Positions 46,229-54,982 of a DNA stretch of 64,000 bases are shown here, in pieces (position 1 is the first letter of the stretch; every line of letters starts with the position of its first letter). The notes under the pieces were generated by a model. The model searched no databases and was not told where the DNA came from. It saw nothing but the letters and a program-made list of their open reading frames with translations. Source of the stretch: Candidatus Thorarchaeota archaeon. Its GTDB lineage: Archaea; Asgardarchaeota; Thorarchaeia; Thorarchaeales; Thorarchaeaceae. The stretch is taken from NCBI GenBank assembly GCA_029855935.1, contig JAGSHN010000025.1:147135-211134 (forward strand). Reading direction: 5' to 3'. A program made the position numbers and the translations under genes.

Positions 46229-46365
46229 CTCAGCCCGACTCCTAGGATTGAGCTTGACCTCGTTGACCACGTGAAACACTTCCAGGTGCGGTCATTACAA
46301 GACAGGAGCCGCACTCCGCAGGTCGGATATTAAGGATTGTGATGTAGTTGAAACTGTCGCCTGCG

Positions 46366-46378
46366 CCACGCTTAACAA
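46366..46378 (+). promoter_or_regulatory. TATA-like element before the nitrilase-family gene
   Basis: The stretch cacgcttaacaac predicts transcription from about 46398, at the ATG codons 46395/46398, so the message is probably leaderless. It lies back to back with the por operon promoter. Confidence 0.45.
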
Positions 46379-46394
46379 CGACAATGTACGACGA

Positions 46395-47246
46395 ATGATG
46401 ACAGAGGCAGATCAGTTGAAGTTCAGAGTCGTACTTGTCCAGGTGCCCTGCGAGGAGGGTAGGCGTGAGGAGAACTCTCAACGTGTCCGTGAACTACTGC
46501 GAACACATCGGTATAGGGCGTCGGAGGACAGCGGACCCGAGTTCATAGTCCTGCCGGAACTGTTCGCCATTGGCTTCAGACATGCCGACTACGAACGTCT
46601 AGGACAGGGGGTTCCAGGGCCTACAGAGGACTTTGTCAGAGAGCTCGCCTCAGAGACAGGGGCCTTTGTTGTCACAACGGACATAGAGGCCCACGGTGAG
46701 AGGTACTACAACACTCTCGTCATGGCGTCCCCACAGGGTCGGACCATCGCGCGATACCGGAAGGTGCACCCCTTCCAAGCAGAGAAGGATGTCTTCGATG
46801 GCGGTGATACTCTCGCTCTCGTCGACATCGGTGACTTGAGAGTTGGCCTGCAGATCTGCTACGACATCAGATTTCCGGAGATGACAAGACGATTGGCACT
46901 TGAAGGCGCAGAGCTCGTTCTCATTCCTGCGGCCTTTCCCAATCCCCGGAGTCATCATTGGGATGCTCTGCTTCAGGCCAGAGCTATCGAGAACCTCTTC
47001 TTTGTGGCTGCGGCTAACCGCGTCGGCTCGGCCTTTGATGGCAAGACGTACTTTGGTCATAGTCAGCTGGTAGACCCGTGGGGCGTCAGGCGCACTGAGA
47101 TAGAGTCAAGTCCACGGGTGATAGTCGGGTCGGGCGACACGGAGGCTGTGAAGAGCGCAAGGACCCAGCTGACCTGCTTCGAGGATCGCCGTCCAGAGGC
47201 CTATGAGAGAGTACAGGTATTCAGATACGACACAACCGTTAAGTGA
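46395..47246 (+). CDS. Carbon-nitrogen hydrolase (nitrilase/omega-amidase superfamily)
   Basis: A 283-aa enzyme with the Glu-Lys-Cys triad: E55 (LPELF), K123 (YRKVHPF) and C155 (LQICYDIRFPE). The fold cleaves amides such as 2-oxoglutaramate, deaminated glutathione or N-carbamoyl compounds; FGHSQLVDPWG near the end is typical. The exact substrate cannot be read from the sequence; omega-amidase (Nit2-like) is the closest guess. ATG 46395 or 46398 is the start, probably on a leaderless transcript. It is divergent from the por operon. Confidence 0.9.
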   Translation: MMTEADQLKFRVVLVQVPCEEGRREENSQRVRELLRTHRYRASEDSGPEFIVLPELFAIGFRHADYERLGQGVPGPTEDFVRELASETGAFVVTTDIEAHGERYYNTLVMASPQGRTIARYRKVHPFQAEKDVFDGGDTLALVDIGDLRVGLQICYDIRFPEMTRRLALEGAELVLIPAAFPNPRSHHWDALLQARAIENLFFVAAANRVGSAFDGKTYFGHSQLVDPWGVRRTEIESSPRVIVGSGDTEAVKSARTQLTCFEDRRPEAYERVQVFRYDTTVK

Positions 47247-47279
47247 GCCCGTTGGCAGCAGTGCTTGGAGACAAGACAG

Positions 47280-47795
47280 ATGAGTGATAGAGAGTCCGAG
47301 CGCATCAAGAAGGCCGTCAGAGAGTGGTTCTCCCGCGAAGGCATCAAAGTAGAGAGTATATCGAACCCAAGGGCCGAGTTTCTCTACAAGGTCAAGTTCA
47401 TGAGATTCTTCTTCACAGTGGTCCGGCCCAATGACCAGAAGTTCATCCAGATCGAGTCACAAGTGCTAATCTCCCCGCAGCACCTGAAGAAGCTCACCGC
47501 AGAGAAGATGCAGGAGTTCCAGATCAAGGCGATGCGCTTTGCGTTCACCCAGGACATCAGTATGGGCTTTATACAGCCACGCCCAGGACAGCCAGGACCG
47601 AAACCACCCGGCCCGGGGTTTGTGGTCTCCGACAGGATCTATGATGACGCTTTCAGCGCCGACATGCTCTGGAGAACAATGCGCAAGGTACATCGCATTG
47701 TGGACATGGTCATTCACATTCTGAACGACATCACAGGCGACACACCCGGCAAGGCACCCGAGCCAACAGAAGAGGGACCCTCGTACTATACCTGA
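47280..47795 (+). CDS. Small conserved archaeal protein, possibly DUF2299-like
   Basis: A 171-aa soluble protein. Residues 1-105 look like a compact alpha/beta domain (RIKKAVREWFSREGIKVES ... AEFLYKVKFMRFFFTVVRPNDQKFIQIES ... HLKKLTAEKMQEFQIKAMRFAF), which recalls the DUF2299 family. A Pro/Gly linker (QPRPGQPGPKPPGPG) leads to a C-terminal helix that is amphipathic (ADMLWRTMRKVHRIVDMVIHILND). No function is known. ATG 47280 has GGAG 9 nt upstream; a TATA-like box (ccgttaagtg) lies in the end of the nitrilase gene. Confidence 0.55.
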   Translation: MSDRESERIKKAVREWFSREGIKVESISNPRAEFLYKVKFMRFFFTVVRPNDQKFIQIESQVLISPQHLKKLTAEKMQEFQIKAMRFAFTQDISMGFIQPRPGQPGPKPPGPGFVVSDRIYDDAFSADMLWRTMRKVHRIVDMVIHILNDITGDTPGKAPEPTEEGPSYYT

Positions 47796-47828
47796 GGCAG
47801 GATGTCCATCCCAAGTCTTTCCTCTAAA

Positions 47829-47840
47829 CCTATATATCTC
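47829..47840 (+). promoter_or_regulatory. TATA box of the giant surface protein gene
   Basis: The element cctatatatctc is one of the best TATA boxes of the window. It predicts a leader of about 95 nt before ATG 47958, which has gagg 8 nt upstream. Confidence 0.6.
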
Positions 47841-47957
47841 TGCGTGCGTTGACGAATACACGAGTTGGTTCGGTTGGCAACGTCCACCAGACTGAACTGG
47901 CCACCGATATTGACAGTTGCATCAGCACCCCGCTACCAGCACCAGTGAGGAATCTCA

Positions 47958-50900
47958 ATGAAACGCGCCCTCATCGTAGCCACGGTCCTCGTCTTGGTCA
48001 TGGTACTGGCACCCGTCCAAGAGAGTCCAGTCAGAGTGCTCCCAAGTAAGACCATTCCGGCCATAGTACCACAAGGCCGAGGAATGGAAAAGGCAGTCGG
48101 CTCCGCTGGCGGCCAAGGACAGCCTACTCAGGCAATCGAGTATTTTGCAACACAGATGACCTCTCAGAGAGTGAGCATCATGAACTCCTACTCGAATACC
48201 TCATACCACAGCGGGGTGATTGACCTGTCCGGACATCAGATCTCCGGCTGGACACTGTACAGGGTCACAATGGATGTTTCCAACATCACCGCCGCACCAG
48301 AGAGGGAGTCCGTGACAGACCCCGACCCCGCACAGAACACCGTCGGCAATGTGTTCAGGATCTACTACGACTCCGACACTGCGCTGACGACCGACGCACT
48401 GGCACAGGGCTTCTACTCCGACCAGCCCTTCGATGGCGCGCTCGTCAACTACTCCATCCGGTACTGGACGCTCATCTACAACCCTGCGACCTATGGGACA
48501 GCGTACTTTGTGGTGCGCTCCGACTACTCGGACAGCACGAGCAACGTCACCAACCCCGTTGCGGTGCAGTATGTCACGACCAACACCACTGCGAACATCA
48601 CCTGCTCCCTGAACCTCCTCAATGCCTCCACCACGTACTACGCCCTCATAGATGGCGAGTCTCTGCACTCCGCCTTTGGAGTATTCCCTGACATCATGTG
48701 GCACTATCAGTCCAAGGCGACGGACACCCTCGACAGCAGGAAGCACCTCCGCGGAGGTGGCTGGCCTCAGATCAACTCATATGACGCGTACCTGCTGTAC
48801 ACGTTCATCCCGTGGAACAGGACGACAGGCACGCCCCTTGACCTGACGGGTCGTCCCGACCAAGTGGACCTGCGGGCAAACGGCACTCTGCTGAGCGCGC
48901 CCGAGGCGGGCGCGTCGTCAACCCCTGACTGGGAGTTCACCTCTCCTACGGGAGAGAACATCACGTTCATCCGGTTCACGAGTAACCAGTCGGTCTACGT
49001 CTTTCACGACCTGACGCTGTGGTATCGCAGGATCACCAATTCGGACACGATATGGAGCGTGAGTAGTCCAGGGGGCAGCGTACAATGGAATGCAACAATG
49101 GCCGTGAGCTATCCCTCTGTACCTAGCAAAACGGGGCAATATGTCAACCTCTCCGTTCCTGCAGATTGGGATGCAACAGGTCTGTATGAGCAGTCCGCCC
49201 CAGCAACTAATCACACGCAGTTCGATCAATACGGGACGACGGTGGTTGCAAGTTCAATGTCGGATGGCACCTGGACTCTTGTTTCGTCGGCACCGAACTA
49301 TGTGGCGTCAATCGACTCGGTTTCGGAGGCTGTGATAACAAGTAATGTCACAATCAGGAACTACATTCAAGACTCCTCGTCCGTGAATGCCTCCACAGGA
49401 AGCACTAACCTGACGGTATCAAAGACGGGTGCCACGGTGTGGGCGCCTCAGAATGAAACAGTGATCGATGGTGTCACCACCTACGTGTGGGTCATCAGCA
49501 ACTGGACGACGGAAGGAGGCACATACCTTGTTGAGGTCTACTGGGCCAATGGCACAGAGGCTGGATTCCGTTCTGTGGAGATACACGTATACATCCCCAC
49601 GTCACTGTATGCCACTACACCCACCATATCTGCCTACGTGGACAGCTCTTTTGACATAGAGGTGTTCTTCAACGACACCTTCACTCCGGAGGGGTTGAAC
49701 GGCACACGAGCAACGGTTCAGTACTCCTTTGACGGCGGGTCGAATACAACGATGGGTGACCTTGGCAATGGCACGTGGACCGCCACTGTGTCGACTGTAG
49801 GAATGAGTCCAGGGGACTATGAGGTCACAGTCTTTGGGACTGGTAGCTACCTTGAGAATCATAGCATAGTCATAGATGTCACACTCGTCTATTCCACGGC
49901 ACCACTGGAGATCACGTGGACCAACGGAGACAACATCACCTACTACCAGACTACGACTCTTCAAGTCAACTACACTCTCCAAAATGGTACGGCGGTCAGT
50001 GGAGCGTGGGTAAATGTCACGATTGGAGGAACTACGTGGAACCTCACGTACAACGGCCTCCTTGGACTCTACGAGATTCAGCTGAATGGTAGCGACCCGG
50101 TTCCAGGAATCGGCACATACAGCGTCAGCGTCTCAGCCTGGAGAGTAGACTACGAGTCCCAGACAAATTCCACACTGACGTTCACCATCAGACCCGAGCC
50201 CACGAACATCACAGTGTCGTGGACATCCGCAACCTTCGACTGGACAGACTCAAGAACCCTAGTTGTGAACTACACGGACTCGTATGGGACGCCAATCTCT
50301 GGTGCAACACAGCTTCAGGTCCTTGTCAATGGCACGGAATACTCACTTCAGCCCTCAGGAAATGTCTATCAGATAGTGTTCAACAACTCCTTCGATCTTG
50401 GTCATCATATTGTATCGGTCAACATCAGCAAGTATGGGTATGTTCCCGGCACGCAGGAGGGCATTACCTTTGACATCACAGAGACCGTCACAACCCTCAC
50501 GGTGACGTGGTTCCCAGCCGATGTGGTCGTCCCGTATACGAGTGACCTCGTCTTGACTGTCGACTACTACTATGCTGGCGGGGATGTGCCCGCCACCGCT
50601 ACTGTGAACGTCAGTATTGACGGCAACAGGTATAACCTCACATATGACGGAGCAGTCTGGAGCGTCGCGATACCAGCAAGCAACCTCGGGTTCGGGCAGT
50701 TCAATGCCACCGTGTTTGCGTGGCTGTACGGCTACGAGGCAAGAACAAATGTGACCTACAATGTGACCGTCGTAGTCGCGACCCTCACCATCTCCACAAC
50801 CTGGACATCACTGGACCTGTACTACACACACCAAGGACCACTCAATGTGACCGTCACCGACCAACTCGGCTCACCGGTTTTCGGGGCCGAGGTGAACGCC

Positions 50901-53264
50901 TCATATCGCGGGACCAACTACACTCTTACCTCCGTCGACGTCGGAGTATATTCGATCACATTCAACGGCACCGATGGGCTCGGGACGTTCCAGATACAGA
51001 TCACCGTGCGAAGATATGGCGTGTTCAACACGACAAGAGACCTGACACTGAACATAGTCGAGACCCCAACGACTATGTCCATTCAAGAGATCCAGTACCT
51101 CTACAATGGGACCGCTGGCAACACCCTCTATCACGATGGAAGCGTTGAGATTCGCGTGTCCGTGCAGGATGTTGACGGACTGGGCGTCGATGGCCTTGTC
51201 GTCAACGTCACAATTGGCGGAGATACTTGGCCGCTCGCACCCCAGGGCGGAGGGTTGTATACAATCACTTTCCAAGGAGATGCTCTTGGCGTCGGCACCC
51301 ATGACTTCACGGTGGCGGCAGACACCTATGGCTACGAGGGAATTTCACAGTCTGACCAGATAGTGGTTGCAGCAGTTCCAACCACCGTGCTGGTGACAAG
51401 TGACGTACCAAGCGTGATAGTGATCAATGCTACTGCCGTCTTCACAATACGGTACGTGGACGCGCACACTCTGGCTCCTATTGCTCCTCAGTCTGTGACT
51501 GTGGACTGGGTGGGAATGCACGACTATTCTGTGACGGGCGACGGGTACGAGTTCAACATCTCGACCCTGATGGTACCGCTGGGGGACAACATTCTCACTA
51601 TCACCTTTGCGCTTGAGAACTACACTAATGCTCAGTACATTCGTGTCGTGAACGTACGTGCTGCATTTACGCTGTTCACGGCCGCTGACAGTCATACCGT
51701 ACCGCAGAACGAGACTGAGGTCTTCACCACAACATACTACGACATCGACCATCAGCGCCCGATTCGTTCTGCGAACGTCACTCTCGCAATCGAGGGTACT
51801 GTATATCCCATGGTCCACGTTGGAGAGGGAACGTATCGTGCTGAGGTATGGGTCAGGCTTGATCCTGGGACGTACACCATCACATTCCACGCCGAGGCGA
51901 CGGGTTGTGCTGCAAACTCCACCACGGTCACACTCACCGTGACCGCAAAGCGTGCTGTGGTGTTGGAGGTACAGGTACCGGAGAACGCTGTTCAGGGCTC
52001 TTCAATCACTGTCAGCGCGACATTGACCGATGAAGATGGCAATCCCATTGTGGGTGCTACCATCATCTTCGAGGTGACTGCTCGTTTCGACAACGGTAGC
52101 GAGATAGCTCAGGTACTGAGCGCCACGACCAATCCCGACGGCTATGCTAGTCAGGCCTACCAGGTGCCGCAGGCCGCCACCGAGCTGGTAGTAGAGGCGA
52201 CATTCAGAGGAACGTATCTCTATTGGAGCGCCTCCGTTCATTCACAGGTCATTCAAGTACATCCACCGGGGCTCAGTGAGAACCTAGTACGTACAGTGCA
52301 ATTTGGGTTACCATTCATCCTCCTTGTGGGAGCCGCCTACCTAGTCTACACCAAGAAGCACAGGCCGAGCAGGGAGCGCAAAGAGAAACGACTGCGGGAA
52401 CAGTACGAGAGATTCAAGGAACTATGCACCCTGAGACACTTTATGGCCGTCTACCGAGATAGGGGTACCTGCGTGTTCTACTACCCGTTCACGGAGGAGA
52501 GGATTCAGCCTGACCTGATCAGTGGGTTCATCACAGCGATAACAACAGTCTACGGTGAGATCAAGGGCGATGGCGTACAGGGCACGCTCGAGGAGATTCA
52601 GTACAAGGGACTGATACTCAACGCGTACAGTGGGAAGTATATCCTTGGAGTAATCATAATGGAGGGAGAGATGACCGGGTTCCTCAGGGACAGACTAAGA
52701 TTCTTTGTGGACATATTCGAGTCGCAGTACGAGGACATCCTGAAGGACTGGAGCGGCTGTGTTGACGACTTTGACGCCGAGTGGGTTGTTTCCACGCTTC
52801 ACAACGCGATCAACTACGACTGGGCCTTGCCTCATACTCTCAACAGGGCGGCCAAGACGAAGGGCGTGGAGAGGAAGGTTGTCGGGATCATAGCAGAACG
52901 ACTGAACGAGAGAGGAGAGTTCCACATCAAGGACATCCTGCCCGATGTCGCACAGAAACTGAAGGTGTCGGAGGAGGAGGCCCTCAACATTCTTCTCAAG
53001 ATGCACGATGAGGGCATCATTCAACCCATCAGTATCAGTACAATCGTCACTCGCCAAGGCCTCGGTATCCCAGGAGAGGGCGAAGGGGAGGCGCTGAAGA
53101 TAGTTCCCCCCGAGAGCGAGAACACTGAGCAGGAAGAGGAGCACAGGACGACGGAGGAGGACACCGAGAGCGAGCCTCGTGAAGATGATGCCGAGCAGTT
53201 CATTGAAGAGGTGGAACGCCTCCTGAGAGAGAAGTCCGACAATGACGAACAGCAGACTGACTGA
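47958..53264 (+). CDS. Giant single-span surface protein: beta-sandwich repeats outside, longin-like domain and winged helix inside
   Basis: A 1768-aa protein. A signal sequence (about 1-22) is followed by a Ser/Thr/Asn-rich ectodomain with dozens of N-x-S/T sequons. From about residue 650 to 1430 there are eight tandem repeats of about 95-103 residues, with starts near 651, 751, 846, 943, 1038, 1141, 1235 and 1333. They share a pattern of Trp/Thr strand, VxVxYTDxxGxPxSGAxVNV and YxxxFN, as in Ig-like/invasin-type folds. One membrane span (about 1449-1464) and a Lys/Arg-rich stop-transfer follow. Inside are a longin-like domain (about 1489-1594; QPDLISGFITAITTVYGE), a winged helix (about 1655-1697) and an acidic tail. 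The inner part is homologous to the protein at 33247-34458. It could be a receptor or adhesin. Confidence 0.8.
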   Translation: MKRALIVATVLVLVMVLAPVQESPVRVLPSKTIPAIVPQGRGMEKAVGSAGGQGQPTQAIEYFATQMTSQRVSIMNSYSNTSYHSGVIDLSGHQISGWTLYRVTMDVSNITAAPERESVTDPDPAQNTVGNVFRIYYDSDTALTTDALAQGFYSDQPFDGALVNYSIRYWTLIYNPATYGTAYFVVRSDYSDSTSNVTNPVAVQYVTTNTTANITCSLNLLNASTTYYALIDGESLHSAFGVFPDIMWHYQSKATDTLDSRKHLRGGGWPQINSYDAYLLYTFIPWNRTTGTPLDLTGRPDQVDLRANGTLLSAPEAGASSTPDWEFTSPTGENITFIRFTSNQSVYVFHDLTLWYRRITNSDTIWSVSSPGGSVQWNATMAVSYPSVPSKTGQYVNLSVPADWDATGLYEQSAPATNHTQFDQYGTTVVASSMSDGTWTLVSSAPNYVASIDSVSEAVITSNVTIRNYIQDSSSVNASTGSTNLTVSKTGATVWAPQNETVIDGVTTYVWVISNWTTEGGTYLVEVYWANGTEAGFRSVEIHVYIPTSLYATTPTISAYVDSSFDIEVFFNDTFTPEGLNGTRATVQYSFDGGSNTTMGDLGNGTWTATVSTVGMSPGDYEVTVFGTGSYLENHSIVIDVTLVYSTAPLEITWTNGDNITYYQTTTLQVNYTLQNGTAVSGAWVNVTIGGTTWNLTYNGLLGLYEIQLNGSDPVPGIGTYSVSVSAWRVDYESQTNSTLTFTIRPEPTNITVSWTSATFDWTDSRTLVVNYTDSYGTPISGATQLQVLVNGTEYSLQPSGNVYQIVFNNSFDLGHHIVSVNISKYGYVPGTQEGITFDITETVTTLTVTWFPADVVVPYTSDLVLTVDYYYAGGDVPATATVNVSIDGNRYNLTYDGAVWSVAIPASNLGFGQFNATVFAWLYGYEARTNVTYNVTVVVATLTISTTWTSLDLYYTHQGPLNVTVTDQLGSPVFGAEVNASYRGTNYTLTSVDVGVYSITFNGTDGLGTFQIQITVRRYGVFNTTRDLTLNIVETPTTMSIQEIQYLYNGTAGNTLYHDGSVEIRVSVQDVDGLGVDGLVVNVTIGGDTWPLAPQGGGLYTITFQGDALGVGTHDFTVAADTYGYEGISQSDQIVVAAVPTTVLVTSDVPSVIVINATAVFTIRYVDAHTLAPIAPQSVTVDWVGMHDYSVTGDGYEFNISTLMVPLGDNILTITFALENYTNAQYIRVVNVRAAFTLFTAADSHTVPQNETEVFTTTYYDIDHQRPIRSANVTLAIEGTVYPMVHVGEGTYRAEVWVRLDPGTYTITFHAEATGCAANSTTVTLTVTAKRAVVLEVQVPENAVQGSSITVSATLTDEDGNPIVGATIIFEVTARFDNGSEIAQVLSATTNPDGYASQAYQVPQAATELVVEATFRGTYLYWSASVHSQVIQVHPPGLSENLVRTVQFGLPFILLVGAAYLVYTKKHRPSRERKEKRLREQYERFKELCTLRHFMAVYRDRGTCVFYYPFTEERIQPDLISGFITAITTVYGEIKGDGVQGTLEEIQYKGLILNAYSGKYILGVIIMEGEMTGFLRDRLRFFVDIFESQYEDILKDWSGCVDDFDAEWVVSTLHNAINYDWALPHTLNRAAKTKGVERKVVGIIAERLNERGEFHIKDILPDVAQKLKVSEEEALNILLKMHDEGIIQPISISTIVTRQGLGIPGEGEGEALKIVPPESENTEQEEEHRTTEEDTESEPREDDAEQFIEEVERLLREKSDNDEQQTD

Positions 53265-53306
53265 TGCCGCCGGACGGCCAGCCAGTTCAGACCCGTCACG
53301 GGTACA

Positions 53307-53759
53307 ATGAGGGGCTCAGTACCCCCTTCAGAGAACACTTATCAAGAGGCAGTCGCAACGCGCAAGTCGGTGGTCACGGCTTTGCCTTGGAACATCGAGA
53401 ACTACTACATATTGGGCGGGCGCGTGCTATGCATTGAGATCACCATTCCCCTGATTGACTTCATCTACATCAACATAGACGATGTCAAACAGGCATGGAT
53501 TGACCTTCTTCGAGAGGTTGTCCAGGAGGAGCCGGGGCTGGAAGTATCGTGGGAGATGGTCCCGAGAGAGAAGGACGCACTGGTCACTATCCGCATAGCC
53601 AAAAAGGGAGAACTGGAAAGATTCACCAGCGGAGAGATCTCAAGGGCACTGGGCGTAACAGATGCGCTCGCAGCGGAGGAAGAGAAGACTGCATCTGGCA
53701 AGAAGTCCACGAAGAAGAAGAAGACAGCAGCCGCACGTAGGAAGACATCCAAGAAGTAG
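53307..53759 (+). CDS. Small unknown protein with lysine/alanine-rich tail
   Basis: Up to 150 aa. Residues about 25-115 could form a small alpha/beta domain (VLCIEITIPLIDFIYINIDDVKQAWIDLLREVV ... DALVTIRIAKKGELERF). The last 25 residues are mostly Lys, Ala, Ser and Arg (KKSTKKKKTAAARRK), as in tails that bind DNA or RNA. The start is uncertain: ATG 53307 lies before a TATA-like box (cacttatc, about 53335), which would favour GTG 53370. Not recognised as a known family. Confidence 0.5.
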   Translation: MRGSVPPSENTYQEAVATRKSVVTALPWNIENYYILGGRVLCIEITIPLIDFIYINIDDVKQAWIDLLREVVQEEPGLEVSWEMVPREKDALVTIRIAKKGELERFTSGEISRALGVTDALAAEEEKTASGKKSTKKKKTAAARRKTSKK

Positions 53760-53823
53760 GGTCAGCGCAGAACGGTGTGTGGAGTGTCCTGCAAAGGGAC
53801 TGACAAAGGGTGAGGACAGTCTG

Positions 53824-54534
53824 ATGAACAGGACAGATGTCATTGCAATCTCTTCAGTCGTCGTCATCATCCTCTACTGGATAGTCACGCTGATTGTTCC
53901 GACCATAGTGAGCCCAGTCGTGACCTTGTACCACCTGTTGATTGAAATTGCTCTTGCGATGGGCTACACTGGCGACTTCTTTGTCTGTCTTGTGGGCAAC
54001 GCCACTGTTCTTGTTCCCTTCCCATACCTCAGCATTCCGTTTGTCCTCGGCGGCCTGACAGACTCTTCAGGAGCATACCTCTTCGACCCGTACCTTGTAG
54101 GAATAGTGGGCGGAACCGGCGCACTCATAGGCGAGATGACAGGGTACCTAGCAGGCTATGTCGGAGGGGAGCTGGTGGAGGAGGACCGTCGGTCGGTGCT
54201 CAGAGAGATGGCGGAGGCACATCCGTGGGCCACCCCCGTGATACTGTGGCTCCTCGCTGTCACTCCTCTCCCTGATGATGTTCTCATAGTGCCACTCGGA
54301 GTCTCCCGCTACTCGTGGTGGCGTGTTGTGATCCCACAGTTCGTAGGGAAGACCATGTTCATCACAGCTGTTGCCATTGCTGGAAGGCTCGGGCTCAGCT
54401 GGGCCGATCAACTGGTGGGAACAGTTGCGTCAGGTGGCGTTGTCGGAAGGTCAATTGAGGCAATGGGCCTCATTACTCTCGTAGTCGTCATCTACCTGCT
54501 GGTCAGTCGCGACTGGATGCCGCAGACGCGATAG
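53824..54534 (+). CDS. DedA/VTT-domain membrane protein
   Basis: A 236-aa membrane protein with about five spans. It carries the VTT (DedA) pattern: PFPYLSIPFVLGGL, GGTGALIGEMTGYLAGYVGG, and a re-entrant-like segment VTPLPDDVLIVPLGVSRYSWWRVVIPQFVGKTMF. DedA proteins include lipid flippases and scramblases. Here the usual E-x3-P motif is modified, so substrate assignment is open. ATG 53824 follows gggtgagg; the frame upstream of it overlaps the 3' end of the lysine-tailed gene and is not homologous. Confidence 0.85.
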   Translation: MNRTDVIAISSVVVIILYWIVTLIVPTIVSPVVTLYHLLIEIALAMGYTGDFFVCLVGNATVLVPFPYLSIPFVLGGLTDSSGAYLFDPYLVGIVGGTGALIGEMTGYLAGYVGGELVEEDRRSVLREMAEAHPWATPVILWLLAVTPLPDDVLIVPLGVSRYSWWRVVIPQFVGKTMFITAVAIAGRLGLSWADQLVGTVASGGVVGRSIEAMGLITLVVVIYLLVSRDWMPQTR

Positions 54535-54592
54535 GATATGATTGGAGGAGAGTGGAGGACTCCCCGTCCGCACTGCCAAGCGCGTAGCATCT

Positions 54593-54982
54593 CTACGCTG
54601 GCCGGAAGCCCAGATACATGCGGCCAGTCTGGCCAGTCTCGTAATCGAGCCTGAGCGGCATTCCGAGCTGTACCTTCTCGGGCTGATCTGGATCAAGACC
54701 AAGGAGCCGCGCTGTCACACGAGTCCCCTCCTCGAGCTCCACGATGCCCACGAAGTAGGGAGCCTCGTCCTTGAACTGCTCGGGCGCAACGTGGATGACT
54801 GTGAACGAGATGAGCTTCCCGCGACCGCTGACCTTGGCCCATTCCAGCTCGTTGCTGCCACAGGAATAGCACACGCCTTTCGGTGGCGCTATCATTGCGC
54901 CACACTTCTTGCACCTGAAGACGTGAAAGTCGCGCTCCTGGATGAACTTCTGGTACTGCTCTATTGTCGGCCTCTCGCTCAT
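54593..54982 (-). CDS. DUF35 OB-fold protein paired with thiolase
   Basis: A 129-aa protein with an N-terminal helix, a zinc ribbon (CKKCGAMIAPPKGVCYSCGS, about 24-43) and an OB fold (RGKLISFTVIHVAPEQF ... GIVELEEGTRVTARL). Its ATG overlaps the thiolase stop as ATGA, so the two are co-translated and should form a complex like the HMGS-linked set at 11677-13271. Unlike that set, no HMG-CoA synthase is attached, so the role may be in acyl-CoA breakdown or synthesis. Confidence 0.92.
   Translation of the reverse strand: MSERPTIEQYQKFIQERDFHVFRCKKCGAMIAPPKGVCYSCGSNELEWAKVSGRGKLISFTVIHVAPEQFKDEAPYFVGIVELEEGTRVTARLLGLDPDQPEKVQLGMPLRLDYETGQTGRMYLGFRPA

Noticed and set aside
47958-53264. CRISPR or DNA-level direct repeats in the giant surface gene
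   Set aside because: The repeats exist at the protein level only; no near-identical DNA units of regular length were found.
54535-54592. Possible extra gene between the DedA and DUF35 genes
   Set aside because: The spacer is only about 60 nt between two convergent stops.
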